From NCBI RefSeq assembly GCF_030766725.1, contig NZ_JARQWR010000011.1, forward strand, positions 1 through 64,000: a stretch of DNA of 64,000 nucleotides. The letters run 5' to 3'. The translations under genes were made by a program, and so were the position numbers. The stretch is from Flavobacterium aerium (lineage in GTDB: Bacteria; Bacteroidota; Bacteroidia; Flavobacteriales; Flavobacteriaceae). This document shows, piece after piece, positions 26,759-35,564 of the stretch. Position 1 is the first letter of the stretch. The number at the start of each line of letters is the position of its first letter. Below the pieces are notes generated by a model. The model was not told the DNA's origin and searched no databases. It worked only from the letters and a program-made list of their open reading frames with translations.

Positions 26759-26965
26759 ATGGCGTACAATCGTAATAATTATTTAAAACGTGTTCAACAC
26801 ATTATAGATATCTATAAGAGTGCAAAGCATGACGATGTACCTGATACTTTCATAGTAAAACATATCTTTCCAAAACATAACATTCATTTAAGCTATAGGA
26901 CATGGATGAATTTAAAAGGGTTGCCTATTCCAAAGCAATCCAAAGACCAACTAAGTCTATTTTAG
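26759..26965 (+). CDS. 68-residue basic protein, candidate late regulator
   Basis: I take ATG 26759 (MAYNRNNYLKRVQHIIDIYK); an upstream TTG at 26711 would run through the promoter. The product is basic and helical, with a region (HDDVPDTFIVKHIFPKHNIHLSYRTW) that could form a DNA-binding helix pair. It has a private promoter and ends 4 bp inside the convergent head-module gene, so it marks the border of early and late genes, where a late activator would be expected. Family not recognised. Confidence 0.5.
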   Translation: MAYNRNNYLKRVQHIIDIYKSAKHDDVPDTFIVKHIFPKHNIHLSYRTWMNLKGLPIPKQSKDQLSLF

Positions 26966-27462
26966 ATTTTCGGTTCAATGGAACCTATAATTTTAAAGAT
27001 TACATCATGTTGTGGTTCCTCTTCTATCATGTCCTCAAACTCTGTAGAAAAATTCAAATCTCTAACCCGTAACGAACGATCGTTTTGATTGTGGTTTTTA
27101 TCATTTACCCTGATAAGAGGACTGCAAAAACCATTTTCCCACCCGTGAATAGCTTTTACCAATTTACGTTCTATTTCAAAGTATTCCAATGCATTTTTTT
27201 TCACTTCTTCAGGGGCAATATTATAACTGTTACTATAGGCGGCAAATAGTAGCATTAGGTTAATTGTGGGGGTAGCTATTTGATTTAAACCTTGCAAAGC
27301 GGAATAGGATGTAAATGGAAAATCAATTAGTACTGATGGGAAGATATTAAAATCTTCATTTTGATACTGTCCGAAATTCTGTTCAATAAAGACGATTTCA
27401 GGTACCATTGTTGCAATTCTGTTTTGCAAGTCAAGGTAAAGTTGTGCGTAAAAAGAATCCAT
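26962..27462 (-). CDS. tail terminator/completion-like protein (gp37-like)
   Basis: 166 residues at the end of the minus-strand head module, 3 bp after the gpG-like gene. The start MDSFYAQLYLDLQNRIATMV and the SVLIDFP…YSALQGL…INLMLLFA pattern fit the small head-tail connector or tail terminator proteins (DUF1834/gp37-like) usually found after gpG in Mu-like phages. Assignment rests on position and general pattern. Confidence 0.5.
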   Translation of the reverse strand: MDSFYAQLYLDLQNRIATMVPEIVFIEQNFGQYQNEDFNIFPSVLIDFPFTSYSALQGLNQIATPTINLMLLFAAYSNSYNIAPEEVKKNALEYFEIERKLVKAIHGWENGFCSPLIRVNDKNHNQNDRSLRVRDLNFSTEFEDMIEEEPQHDVIFKIIGSIEPKI

Positions 27463-27465
27463 AAA

Positions 27466-28002
27466 TTAACGTTTAAATAGTTTTTCAATATCTCGAGCAA
27501 CATCCCTTTGGATGGAATTAATTAACTGTGGGCTATCACTAGCACTAGTAGGCATAAATTGACGTTTGGGGATAGTTATTTTGTGTGCCATGATTTTTAC
27601 ATCTTGTTGAAAATTCGCCTTTTTAGCCTTTGAAAACCTTGAATTACCATTACTGGAAATTTTGAAGTTTAAAGAAGCTTTGCGCGATGGCTTGTTGATT
27701 ACACCACCCTCATTATGAATTTTTGCATACGGCAAATTATTTTTCATAGTTACCTGTCCATTTTGAGTAGTGTAATAAGTGGCAATTCGTAACGCTCCGG
27801 ATTTAACCATCGTGGTACCATTCTTTTTATTTGATTTCTTCCACCTTTGAAAATTAGTTCCCTGAAATCCTCCTGCACGGAAATTCCCATTTATAAAACG
27901 CAAGGTAATATTACCGGCATTTGTCGGGAATGTATTACTTGCATAGTCTTGAATGACAGCCGCTTTGTGTTTAAGCATTGTTTCAAATTCTTCAGGTGTC
28001 AT
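27466..28002 (-). CDS. phage virion morphogenesis protein (Mu gpG-like)
   Basis: 178 residues. A short helical N-terminus is followed by NFQRWKKSNKKNGTTMVKSG, then LRIATYYTTQNGQVTM…LPYAKIHNEGG. The 'f..W…..….L..sG.L…i…..…v.ig….YA.iHneGG' pattern is that of the gpG/HK97 gp10-like family. It helps join head and tail. It precedes the gp37-like gene on the minus strand and is separated from gpF by a 122-bp gap that carries a plus-strand transcription unit. Confidence 0.75.
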   Translation of the reverse strand: MTPEEFETMLKHKAAVIQDYASNTFPTNAGNITLRFINGNFRAGGFQGTNFQRWKKSNKKNGTTMVKSGALRIATYYTTQNGQVTMKNNLPYAKIHNEGGVINKPSRKASLNFKISSNGNSRFSKAKKANFQQDVKIMAHKITIPKRQFMPTSASDSPQLINSIQRDVARDIEKLFKR

Positions 28003-28003
28003 A

Positions 28004-28031
28004 TTGATTTATTAAAAAATTACTATATTTG
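28004..28031 (+). promoter_or_regulatory. plus-strand promoter inside the head module
   Basis: TTG (28004-28006), a 17-nt spacer, TATATTTG (28024-28031) on the plus strand, opposite to the flanking genes. Transcription would start near 28037. Confidence 0.55.
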
Positions 28032-28041
28032 TACTATCAAA

Positions 28042-28113
28042 ATGAATGTAACCAGTAAGCGTTCTAAACAAACAGTACTGCTGTACTTACTTCATTTATC
28101 TAAAGCGGACTAA
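28042..28113 (+). CDS. 23-residue microprotein or small RNA, antisense to the head module
   Basis: Between the promoter at 28004 and the terminator at 28102 lies ATG-to-TAA coding MNVTSKRSKQTVLLYLLHLS plus KAD. The unit, about 95 nt long, is complete by itself: promoter, short frame, terminator with T run. It could be a small membrane-active peptide or simply a small RNA. The longer frame starting at 27847 on this strand is a shadow of gpG. Confidence 0.4.
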   Translation: MNVTSKRSKQTVLLYLLHLSKAD

Positions 28114-28132
28114 ATCAGTCCGCTTTATTTTT
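28102..28132 (+). terminator. terminator of the small plus-strand unit
   Basis: AAAGCGGACT, 5-nt loop, AGTCCGCTTT, then ATTTTTTATA on the plus strand. On the minus strand the stem has no T run, so it is oriented for plus-strand transcripts. Confidence 0.7.
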
Positions 28133-29369
28133 TATATAAAAGGGTTCCTTTTCGAGATTTCTTCAATTCGCCACTATCCTTTTCGTGTAATTGAAAAAGC
28201 GTTTTAGCTTCTAAAGTATCATCTACCACCAATTTCAAAGTACCCTGCTCGTAATATTTCAGATAAACACGGCCTTGATTGTTGTACCAAATTTCATCCG
28301 GGTTCTTCAAAATGTTATACGTTTCATGGCCATACTCAAAACGATTCTCTTTCGTTTTTTTTAAAAGATGATCTTTGTAATACGTATCGGCTTTGTTTTT
28401 TTTATCAAGCCCACTACCAAGTAATATCTCTTGGTTTAAAGCATCTTTTAAAACGATATCATCCCCTTTGTGTTTAGGCTGTTTATTCCACCAATCCAAA
28501 TACATTTCTTTTGTTACACGATTATATTCCGGGAGTGGATTAATTCTAATTTTCTCTAGGGGTTTAAGTCCGTATTGCTCCCAACTTAAAGCATGAATAT
28601 CTCCTTTTGCATTTTTAAAATAGGGATGATCATCTTTAAATATCACTCTGCTTTTACCCACGTTATTATCAAAGATGGTATCTTTTACATAAGGCTTCAT
28701 GAGTGTTGAAGCTTCAATACTGGTCATGTTCTTTTCAACATTTTGAGCCTTACCCGGAATAACAGTACACCGGCAACCAAAGGCCAAAGGTGGGTAAATC
28801 CTGTTCCAAACCGGGTCACTCTTTGGAGCGGTAAACTTATCCAGTAGTTTGTGTTCTGGACGTACTCGGTTATCACCCACCGTTGAAAATTCTAAATAAT
28901 CACTATGTAAATTATCCCATTTATGAGCCATAATAGCTGAATATTCAGCATTTTCATACTCCGCTGGAAGATACTTTACATTAAATGTTTCGCCCTGGTT
29001 AATTATCGCTTTTTTGAGACTGCTAAAGTCTAATAACTTCCCATCTGATCCGATCATTAAATTACGATAATGAATCATTTGGGTGAGGCTTTTAGCACTG
29101 CTAAATGTGTAAATATTATTCTGTAGATAGTTCGCTAAAATTGCTCTTTCATCATCATAAGAAAATGTAGTCTGCCCCAATCCCTTATAAACACCATCCA
29201 TTAACTTACCGGCCGTTTTGAAATATAAATCAGTATTAATATCAGAGGCTTGACCTTGTAAAATATCTTGTGCAATTTGGGTATATATTGAATCCCAATT
29301 AATAGAATCATCAACTAGATCAGGAACAAATTTAATTTCTCCACAACACGAACATTTTGTATCATACAA
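28125..29369 (-). CDS. phage minor head protein (Mu gpF-like) with C-terminal nuclease-like domain
   Basis: 414 residues. The middle has the gpF/SPP1-gp7 head morphogenesis pattern: DNLHSDYLEFSTVGDNRVRP, then HKLLDKFTAPKSDPVWNRIY and PPLAFGCRCTVIP with conserved Cys. The N-terminus has a Cys pair (CSCCGE). The C-terminal ~100 residues (YYKDHLLKKTKENRF…NPDEIWYNNQGRVYLKYYEQG…) look like a PBECR-type (phage barnase-EndoU-colicin-RelE-like) RNase domain, known as a tail on gpF-like proteins. It may be injected with the DNA. The head call is firm; the nuclease call is moderate. Confidence 0.75.
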   Translation of the reverse strand: MYDTKCSCCGEIKFVPDLVDDSINWDSIYTQIAQDILQGQASDINTDLYFKTAGKLMDGVYKGLGQTTFSYDDERAILANYLQNNIYTFSSAKSLTQMIHYRNLMIGSDGKLLDFSSLKKAIINQGETFNVKYLPAEYENAEYSAIMAHKWDNLHSDYLEFSTVGDNRVRPEHKLLDKFTAPKSDPVWNRIYPPLAFGCRCTVIPGKAQNVEKNMTSIEASTLMKPYVKDTIFDNNVGKSRVIFKDDHPYFKNAKGDIHALSWEQYGLKPLEKIRINPLPEYNRVTKEMYLDWWNKQPKHKGDDIVLKDALNQEILLGSGLDKKNKADTYYKDHLLKKTKENRFEYGHETYNILKNPDEIWYNNQGRVYLKYYEQGTLKLVVDDTLEAKTLFQLHEKDSGELKKSRKGTLLYKK

Positions 29370-29386
29370 CGCTTTTAGCTGCCCGA

Positions 29387-30694
29387 CTAATGACGGGCTT
29401 GGTCGAAAAAATCCGATAAGTTTTTAAATAGATTCTCTAAGATATTACTCTTTGAATAATCCGTTAATTCACTTGTTTTACTTGATTTTTTATCCTCTTT
29501 AATTACAGGTTTTATTTCAGTAGCATTATTAATGAGTTCTAACTGTTCCTTTTTTAACTGATCATAATTATCCGGTTTAGGAAGTCCATAAGTATCGTAC
29601 CAGTAATCGTCACTTACTGGAACTTTTCCTGAAACAACGACATCAATTTCCATACGAGTTTTTAACTTGTTTAAATTTAATATCTGATCATAACAATACT
29701 TACCACCTTGCGTTTTATAACCGTAGGACTTTAATATTTGGATAAATTCCTTACTATTTAGCTTATTCTCAACAAATACTAAATCTGAAGCAGATATTTC
29801 GTCCTGTTGGTCTGCGTGTTCAACGGCTTGTGCATAACCACTACTTTTGCTACTGGATGTGGTTTCCGTGTTACCCAAAATACATATAGCCATTTCAGAA
29901 TTACAGGCATCTTTGAAACTCTCTTGTAACTTACCATCGCCATTCGATGTTTTCCCGTCCATCATTTCAAACTCGGCTTGTTTAGGAATCATCATGGCAA
30001 GTGATGAACCACTTTCATTTAATATCTGATTGAGTTCATTTTTAGTTTTTGTGTCGTATGCATCATAATAAATGATACGAACAGGTTGCCCGAATATCTC
30101 TACATATTGAGCCCAATCCCCAAAATTTCCACGTTTGTAAATAGCATACATCGAACAGGCTAATAATAGCCCTAAATCATCCTCTTCGCCTATTACCCAA
30201 ACCATAGGTAAATCTTTGTAGCTAAAGCCATCAGCCTCAGTTACTCCATATTGATTTTTAGTGATTAGACCTTTTTCCGGTTTTATATGTTTACGAGGTA
30301 TTTTCTTGAAACAAAACTCCTGACCAACAATAAATTCAACTCCTGAAATACCCCAAAATTGAGAATTCATTAATTCAGTAATTAAATTACGACCAACTGT
30401 TCCGGACATTAGTTCTGTCAAGTCTTTATCTTCTTTACCACTGGCATCAATAAATTTAAGCGGTTTATTCAAAACAGTATCTATTCGTTTTTTCAATAAA
30501 CCACGTAAGAAGGCATCCATTGATAATATATCATGGTAAAGATCATATAGTAAAACACGATTCGGAAAGTAAACCGATTCTGCTTGTATTACAGCATTTT
30601 TAAGACCTCCAATATCTTTACGTCCTCTATCAGGAGAAACGATTGTTAAATCGTTTATAATAACCTCTGACGCTTTGTTTTTTTCTGTTTTCAT
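29387..30694 (-). CDS. portal protein (Mu gp29-like, DUF935)
   Basis: 435 residues. Features of the DUF935 portal: PNRVLLYDLYHDILSMDAFL near the N-terminus, MNSQFWGISGVEF, FKKIPRKHIKPEKG, KRGNFGDWAQYVEIFGQPVR, and a helical C-terminus with SGKVPVSDDYWYDTYGLPKP. The portal is the DNA gate in the capsid vertex. It lies between the DUF1320-like gene (zero gap) and gpF (17 bp), the standard Mu order read on the minus strand. Confidence 0.88.
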   Translation of the reverse strand: MKTEKNKASEVIINDLTIVSPDRGRKDIGGLKNAVIQAESVYFPNRVLLYDLYHDILSMDAFLRGLLKKRIDTVLNKPLKFIDASGKEDKDLTELMSGTVGRNLITELMNSQFWGISGVEFIVGQEFCFKKIPRKHIKPEKGLITKNQYGVTEADGFSYKDLPMVWVIGEEDDLGLLLACSMYAIYKRGNFGDWAQYVEIFGQPVRIIYYDAYDTKTKNELNQILNESGSSLAMMIPKQAEFEMMDGKTSNGDGKLQESFKDACNSEMAICILGNTETTSSSKSSGYAQAVEHADQQDEISASDLVFVENKLNSKEFIQILKSYGYKTQGGKYCYDQILNLNKLKTRMEIDVVVSGKVPVSDDYWYDTYGLPKPDNYDQLKKEQLELINNATEIKPVIKEDKKSSKTSELTDYSKSNILENLFKNLSDFFDQARH

Positions 30695-31153
30695 TTAAAA
30701 ACTGTTTATTCGTTTAATATTCGAGTGCCATCTTACATCTGCATTTATTTGGCTCTCATCTTCGGGTGTTGTAGGATCATCAGGTTTATAAGGCCATTCA
30801 GGATTAATCATTCCTGCACGAATATTTTCAAGCCATCCGGGTTCATCTTTACTACCTATCATTAATTGCCAATCATCCCTAAAAAGGTCTATTACTAAAC
30901 CCGGATTAGCCTTTTTAAGTAAGAAATAAGAAGCCATTATTTTTATGGTTTTCTTTAAAGACTGATCAATAAAAGTAGGCTCCAAAGTAGCAGTACCAAA
31001 AAGGGCTTTTAAATCGTATTTAAACAGATACCCTTTGGCGTAATCCTCTGCAGCTTGAATATTAATTATTACTTCCTCTTCTGAGGTTCTCGTAATTATA
31101 TCAATTATTTCGGGATATAATTCTGTTTTTAAATCTGTGGGTTTTACTAACAT
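30695..31153 (-). CDS. gp36-like head protein (DUF1320)
   Basis: 152 residues. The N-terminus MLVKPTDLKTELYPEIIDII, followed by an acidic helix, YAKGYLFKYDLKALFG and an ASYFLLKKANPG region, fits the gp36/DUF1320 family of head-tail connector proteins in Mu-like phages. In Mu gp36 lies after the major head protein, while here it sits between terminase and portal; I have seen this in other Bacteroidetes prophages. The ends abut the portal and follow the terminase by 11 bp. Confidence 0.65.
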   Translation of the reverse strand: MLVKPTDLKTELYPEIIDIITRTSEEEVIINIQAAEDYAKGYLFKYDLKALFGTATLEPTFIDQSLKKTIKIMASYFLLKKANPGLVIDLFRDDWQLMIGSKDEPGWLENIRAGMINPEWPYKPDDPTTPEDESQINADVRWHSNIKRINSF

Positions 31154-31164
31154 ATATATACTTT

Positions 31165-32700
31165 TTAGAATCTATGTTCACTAGGTTTGCGAGGGATCGT
31201 AAGAATGTTTTCGTTTGCCTTACTGAACTCCATAATTTCAATAATCTTAACACCCCCCTCAACGGCATCGGGACCATCCATAAGTTTTGCCTTACGGTTA
31301 AAACTGGTAAATTGAGCCGTCAATCTTTCCATGTGTGGATTAAACTTTTCTTTAATATTAAATAGTAATTGGCCAAGTCTATTTTTAGGCTCTAATGTTC
31401 CCTCAATCCTACTATATTTTTCTGGCTTCTTACGATCATCCGGACGAATAGGTAAAGCAATTTTTTGCTCTTCTCCAATACGAAAAATATGCGGTAATAA
31501 AACCTGTTCATAAAATGGATCTTGTAAAGTATTATTCTCTATGTATACATATATAGGCTCCACCCCGGAACGTAAACAAATGGCGTATGCTTCAAATAAA
31601 TACTCACAAAAAGTGGCATTACTCATTTGATCAACCCATGCTTTATATACATAATAAATCAATCCTTTTCTAGCGACAATAACCACAGCTTTTGAACTGG
31701 CATTTCCTTTGTCTTTATTACTAGTAGCAGGATCGGCATAAATAACCACAGAATCACAATGCCTTAGCTGTGGCATATCTGAAAAAGTGATTTCTTTAAA
31801 TGTATCTCCACCGTCCATTGGATTATTAAAGTATTCCTTTTGCCCGGCTTCAAACGAAATCATAGATAATACTCTATCGATAGCCTCTTCACTATTTTTA
31901 GATGGCCAAGAACTCTTTCTGTCTTTATCTCTAATATTGACAATATCCCATTTATCCGCTTTTGCACCCATTGCCGTGATACAACAATATTTAGCAATGA
32001 TGTTACCACAGGCAATAAGTAATAAACCGTTGGAAAGGGAGCGCGTTGGGATAAGTGCCTCTTCAATCCATTTAATACGCTCTTTTACCAACTCAGGATT
32101 ACGGCAAAAATCATCCGTATCGATATCGTCAATTAGGATGATATCCGGTCTTACAGCATCATTACGGGTACCCCTTGGCGATTGACCCGCACCAATGGCT
32201 CTAAATGAAACCCCTTTACGTGTTTTAAACTCCTTTGATTCCCAAGATCCGTTTCTTTTTTGAATACCATAATCGTTTATAATACGGTTGTTGTATTCTA
32301 AAATACCTTTATAGGGTAAGAGTAAACGTTCCGCATTATCAACCGAATTTGAAACTAATAAGACATTCTTCTTTTTGCCTGTTAGCACCAAATACATGAC
32401 CTCAAACATCGTACGCCCTGACTTTGATAATTCACGTGCCCAACTTCGAACCTCGTACCATTCCGGATTATTCAGGACACGTTTTGTAGACTTTAAATGA
32501 AATAATGCCGGTTCACTGGTATAGTAATTAGGAAAGTAATATTTAAACCATTCTTCCGGATTAGCTTCCAAAAACTTGATACGCTTTAATTTTGAAGCGT
32601 GGCTTTCACTTATATCAATAGGCGTTGCATTGTCCATATTGGTACAAAACTCTTTCCACTGGTCTAAATATTCCTTATCAGTAGGTTTGAACTTTGCCAT
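31165..32700 (-). CDS. terminase large subunit (Mu gp28-like)
   Basis: 511 residues. The ATPase part has WARELSKSGRTMFEVMYLVL (Walker-A-like), VLLVSNSVDNAERLL and the DEAD-like IILIDDIDTDDFC with ARGTRND nearby. The nuclease part has VVIYADPATSNKDKG and later YVYIENNTLQDPFY, typical of the RNase-H-like terminase nuclease. It pumps DNA into proheads and cuts it headful-style. Its start overlaps the small subunit stop by one base. Confidence 0.88.
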   Translation of the reverse strand: MAKFKPTDKEYLDQWKEFCTNMDNATPIDISESHASKLKRIKFLEANPEEWFKYYFPNYYTSEPALFHLKSTKRVLNNPEWYEVRSWARELSKSGRTMFEVMYLVLTGKKKNVLLVSNSVDNAERLLLPYKGILEYNNRIINDYGIQKRNGSWESKEFKTRKGVSFRAIGAGQSPRGTRNDAVRPDIILIDDIDTDDFCRNPELVKERIKWIEEALIPTRSLSNGLLLIACGNIIAKYCCITAMGAKADKWDIVNIRDKDRKSSWPSKNSEEAIDRVLSMISFEAGQKEYFNNPMDGGDTFKEITFSDMPQLRHCDSVVIYADPATSNKDKGNASSKAVVIVARKGLIYYVYKAWVDQMSNATFCEYLFEAYAICLRSGVEPIYVYIENNTLQDPFYEQVLLPHIFRIGEEQKIALPIRPDDRKKPEKYSRIEGTLEPKNRLGQLLFNIKEKFNPHMERLTAQFTSFNRKAKLMDGPDAVEGGVKIIEIMEFSKANENILTIPRKPSEHRF

Positions 32701-33137
32701 TATTTTTTCAATTGTGAATTAATAAATTCGTCAAAATAGTTTTTGAATAATTTGGCATCGTTTAAATTAACGTCCTGGATAAATACGAGCACTTTTTTAC
32801 CTACTTCAATGTATTCTCCGATACTGGTTTCAATCTCCAATCTTTGAATATTTGCGGTGGTCTTACTCATGATACTGGTTTCTTCAAACGTGGGAACATT
32901 ATCCCTTTTTTCAATAGTATCATTAATTGCATCGAGTTGATTATACCAATAGACTAATTGGTTTTGACGGGTTGTCAAGAGGCTTTTTCGGAGTTTATCC
33001 CACCCATCATCCACAGCCCATTTTCCGATCGTTTTTTCAGTCACTTTTACACGTGCTGCAATATCCTTATAGGTCAACCTTTCGTTGACAAAAAGCATAC
33101 GTGCATATTCCCTTTCTTCCTTTTTAGTAATACCCAT
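32700..33137 (-). CDS. terminase small subunit (gp27-like, HTH)
   Basis: 145 residues. The N-terminal HTH (EYARMLFVNERLTYKDIAAR, then VKVTEKTIGKWAVDDGWDKLR) is that of terminase small subunits that recognise phage DNA; the rest is a long helical oligomerisation region. It is the first gene of the minus-strand head operon, overlapping the large subunit by one base. A 140-bp divergent region separates it from the plus-strand protease gene. Confidence 0.8.
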   Translation of the reverse strand: MGITKKEEREYARMLFVNERLTYKDIAARVKVTEKTIGKWAVDDGWDKLRKSLLTTRQNQLVYWYNQLDAINDTIEKRDNVPTFEETSIMSKTTANIQRLEIETSIGEYIEVGKKVLVFIQDVNLNDAKLFKNYFDEFINSQLKK

Positions 33138-33277
33138 AAATAGCTAATTATTGGGCAAAATTGACTAAAAAAACAGGGGTTTTAAAAAAGCTACGCAACC
33201 CTTGCGCTCTTATTTTGAGGTAGTTACAATCTTCCTGAAGTTTGCAGTCACAATCAACAACAATGGAGAAATAGCCA
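33138..33277. promoter_or_regulatory. divergent late control region
   Basis: 140 bp between the minus-strand head operon and the plus-strand late operon, so both late promoters should lie here. No perfect TAnnTTTG box is seen in either direction, which fits promoters that need a phage activator. The stretch CAGGGGTTTTAAAAAAGC and the following TACGCAACCCTTGCGC are the most structured part. Confidence 0.45.
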
Positions 33278-34255
33278 ATGGATAAAACTAAAAAAATTGA
33301 TAAGGAATACTGCTTAACCGATGACTCGGTCAATGTGTATAAATACCGCTGTTTGACCAGTGGGTTACTACTTGACGAATTCAAAAAAAATCCGATAGGT
33401 TTTTATATGCATGACCGGGATAAAGGGGTTGCAGTACGTTGGGAAGATTTCCGTATCGAGGGTTCAAAATTATTTGCAAAACCGGTAGTGAATTTATCAC
33501 ATCCAGATGGGGAAAATATAGTGAATCAAATCGAAAATGGATTTTTAAACGCTGCTAGTGTCGGCCGTATTGTTTGTCTTGAAGCCTCCGACGATGTTAA
33601 ACTAAAATTAAATGGACAAACCGGTGCGACAATTACAAAGTGGTTCCCAAGAGAGATTTCTCTAGTTGATATCCCGGGCAATTTTAATGCATTAACTAAT
33701 GCTAATCTAGTAGACATCGATGATAACGAATTAGACCTAGACGATTTTGTTAAACCCATAAATAAAGAAACCATGAATGGAGTATTATTAGCCGGCACAT
33801 TGCTTACGGCTTTAAATCTAAGCGACAAATCAACTGATGTGGACGTAACAGTCGTTATTCAGAATTTAATCGATAAAGCGGCAAAAGTGGACGGTTTAGA
33901 AAAAAACTTAAGCGATAAAACGGCTGAAATTGAAACCCTAAAATCGGAAAGTACTACCAAAGAAGTACAGGACTTAATTGCCAAAGGTCAATCCGATAAA
34001 AAAGTGACCAATGAAATGGCGACAAAACTAAAAGAAGACTATGCAACTAATCCGAAAGGATTAAAAGATCTTTTAGATATTATTCCGTCTCAAACATCGG
34101 TAGTAGATACATTAAAAGACTTATCTGCAGCAGATGAATTTGTAGGGAAAAAGTGGGATGATTTATATGCTTCAAACCAACTGGAAATGGTACGTCAAAA
34201 ATTCCCTGATCTGTACGAAAAATTAAAACAAGAAAAATACCCAAACATTAACTAA
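33278..34255 (+). CDS. prohead protease with scaffold (Mu gpI/Z-like)
   Basis: 325 residues. The N-terminal half is a U35/S78-like protease core: LLLDEFKKNPIGFYMHDRDK with the His, then LNAASVGRIVCLEA and WFPREISLVDIPGNFNA (ELS.vdiP motif, with catalytic Ser). The C-terminal half (about 180-325) is a helical, acidic scaffold (…KVDGLEKNLSDKTAEIETLKS…) removed on maturation, as for Mu gpI with its internal scaffold Z. It stands directly before the capsid gene (2 bp). Confidence 0.82.
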   Translation: MDKTKKIDKEYCLTDDSVNVYKYRCLTSGLLLDEFKKNPIGFYMHDRDKGVAVRWEDFRIEGSKLFAKPVVNLSHPDGENIVNQIENGFLNAASVGRIVCLEASDDVKLKLNGQTGATITKWFPREISLVDIPGNFNALTNANLVDIDDNELDLDDFVKPINKETMNGVLLAGTLLTALNLSDKSTDVDVTVVIQNLIDKAAKVDGLEKNLSDKTAEIETLKSESTTKEVQDLIAKGQSDKKVTNEMATKLKEDYATNPKGLKDLLDIIPSQTSVVDTLKDLSAADEFVGKKWDDLYASNQLEMVRQKFPDLYEKLKQEKYPNIN

Positions 34256-34257
34256 TT

Positions 34258-35217
34258 ATGGCAAATCTAAAAATACCGCAAGAGTTTTGGAGTTCATATA
34301 TCGTAGAAAAACTACGTAGAACAAACCCGCATATTAACTTATGTGTTGATGAAAGTATATATGTAAAAGGAGGTTCAGTGGTCTATCTTCCGCAAGCCGG
34401 AGCAAAACCAAATACGGTTAAAAACAGAGCCTTTGGAGCAGCTACAGCAGTACAACGTGGTGATACTGCAGTAATGTATGCGCTCGATGTATTTACAACT
34501 GATCCAACAGCAATTACTTATGCTGAGGCACAAGAAATCAGTTACGAAAAAACGGATAGCGTTTTAGGAGATCATACTGATACATTGGCCGAAGTTGTTG
34601 GGGATGAATTAACCTACTCTTGGATACGTGGTTTAAAACCCGCAGCAAATGGGGCGGTAACAGTAGAATTTATTCCTACAGGGAGAAGAATTCCTACCTC
34701 AGGTAGTGTGGTTGCTGTGAATACCGAAGACGGTCAAACCGGGAATCGCAAAAGTTTTCACTACAAGGAATTGGATTTAGCACAAGCAAAATTTAATAAA
34801 GATAGTGTGCCAAAAGACAATCGTTACGCCATGTTTGAATCTTTCATGTTAAAAGAGTTTCAAAACTCATTATCTACAAATCAAATGGCGGCTTTTCAAG
34901 CAGCTGCAGACGTTTCCAACGGAATTGTTGGGCGATATGCAGGATTTACAATCCTTGAAAGAAGTTCCGTTTTAGCATTCAGTGCAACAGGTACAGCACG
35001 TGTTCCTGGAGAGGCTTTGGAAGCTACTGACAACCTTGCAACAATCTTATGGCATAAAGGAAGTGTTACCAAAGCAATGGGAACTACTGAATTATTCCAA
35101 GACCTAAGAAACCCTTTATACTATGGGGATATCCATTCAGGACTTTTAAAAATGGGTGGTCGTTGTCGCCGTGAGGACTGGAAAGGTATTGCAGTAATTG
35201 TGCAAGCAGCTGAGTAA
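34258..35217 (+). CDS. major capsid protein (Mu gpT-like)
   Basis: 319 residues. The N-terminus MANLKIPQEFWSSYIVEKLR is typical of major head proteins in this group, as are the AVMYALDVFTTDPTAITYAE region and the end WKGIAVIVQAAE. It follows the protease-scaffold gene and is followed by a strong terminator, as expected for a highly expressed capsid gene. Confidence 0.8.
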   Translation: MANLKIPQEFWSSYIVEKLRRTNPHINLCVDESIYVKGGSVVYLPQAGAKPNTVKNRAFGAATAVQRGDTAVMYALDVFTTDPTAITYAEAQEISYEKTDSVLGDHTDTLAEVVGDELTYSWIRGLKPAANGAVTVEFIPTGRRIPTSGSVVAVNTEDGQTGNRKSFHYKELDLAQAKFNKDSVPKDNRYAMFESFMLKEFQNSLSTNQMAAFQAAADVSNGIVGRYAGFTILERSSVLAFSATGTARVPGEALEATDNLATILWHKGSVTKAMGTTELFQDLRNPLYYGDIHSGLLKMGGRCRREDWKGIAVIVQAAE

Positions 35218-35235
35218 AAAACATACTGATATATA

Positions 35236-35266
35236 AAGGCTACTGCTTTAAGTAGTAGCCTTTTAA
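35236..35266 (+). terminator. terminator after the capsid gene
   Basis: AAGGCTACT, 9-nt loop, AGTAGCCTT then TT and A run. It may lower transcription into the lysis genes; those begin 10 bp later. Confidence 0.7.
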
Positions 35267-35276
35267 AAAAAAACAA

Positions 35277-35564
35277 ATGGAGCAATTAATCTTACCCTCA
35301 ATTGGAGTGTTTTTTTCTGCCCTTGTTGGGTGGTTTTTTTCACGACAAAAACAACGTGTAGAAGTCAAATCAATGGACATAGATAATGAAGTTAAATCGG
35401 CAATTTTCTATCAAAATTTACTCGATGATGCAATGCGTAGGCTTGAATTAGCCATAAAAACAATAAACGAACAGGACGAAAAAATAAAGCATTTACTCAT
35501 TGAAATTGAACATTTAACAGATGAGTTAAGAAAGTACAAACAGCTTAATGGTAAACACGTATGA
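35277..35564 (+). CDS. holin-like small membrane protein
   Basis: 95 residues: one N-terminal membrane segment (about 4-20, SIGVFFSALVGWFF) and a long charged coiled coil (…LLDDAMRRLELAIKTINEQ…). It overlaps the endolysin gene by 4 bp (ATGA), so a holin or lysis accessory role is likely. With one membrane segment it may instead be a pinholin or an inner-membrane spanin part. Confidence 0.55.
   Translation: MEQLILPSIGVFFSALVGWFFSRQKQRVEVKSMDIDNEVKSAIFYQNLLDDAMRRLELAIKTINEQDEKIKHLLIEIEHLTDELRKYKQLNGKHV

Noticed and set aside
27847..28041. Plus-strand 88-aa frame ending at 28113
   Set aside because: Its first two thirds are the reverse complement of the gpG gene; only the last 23 codons follow a plausible promoter.
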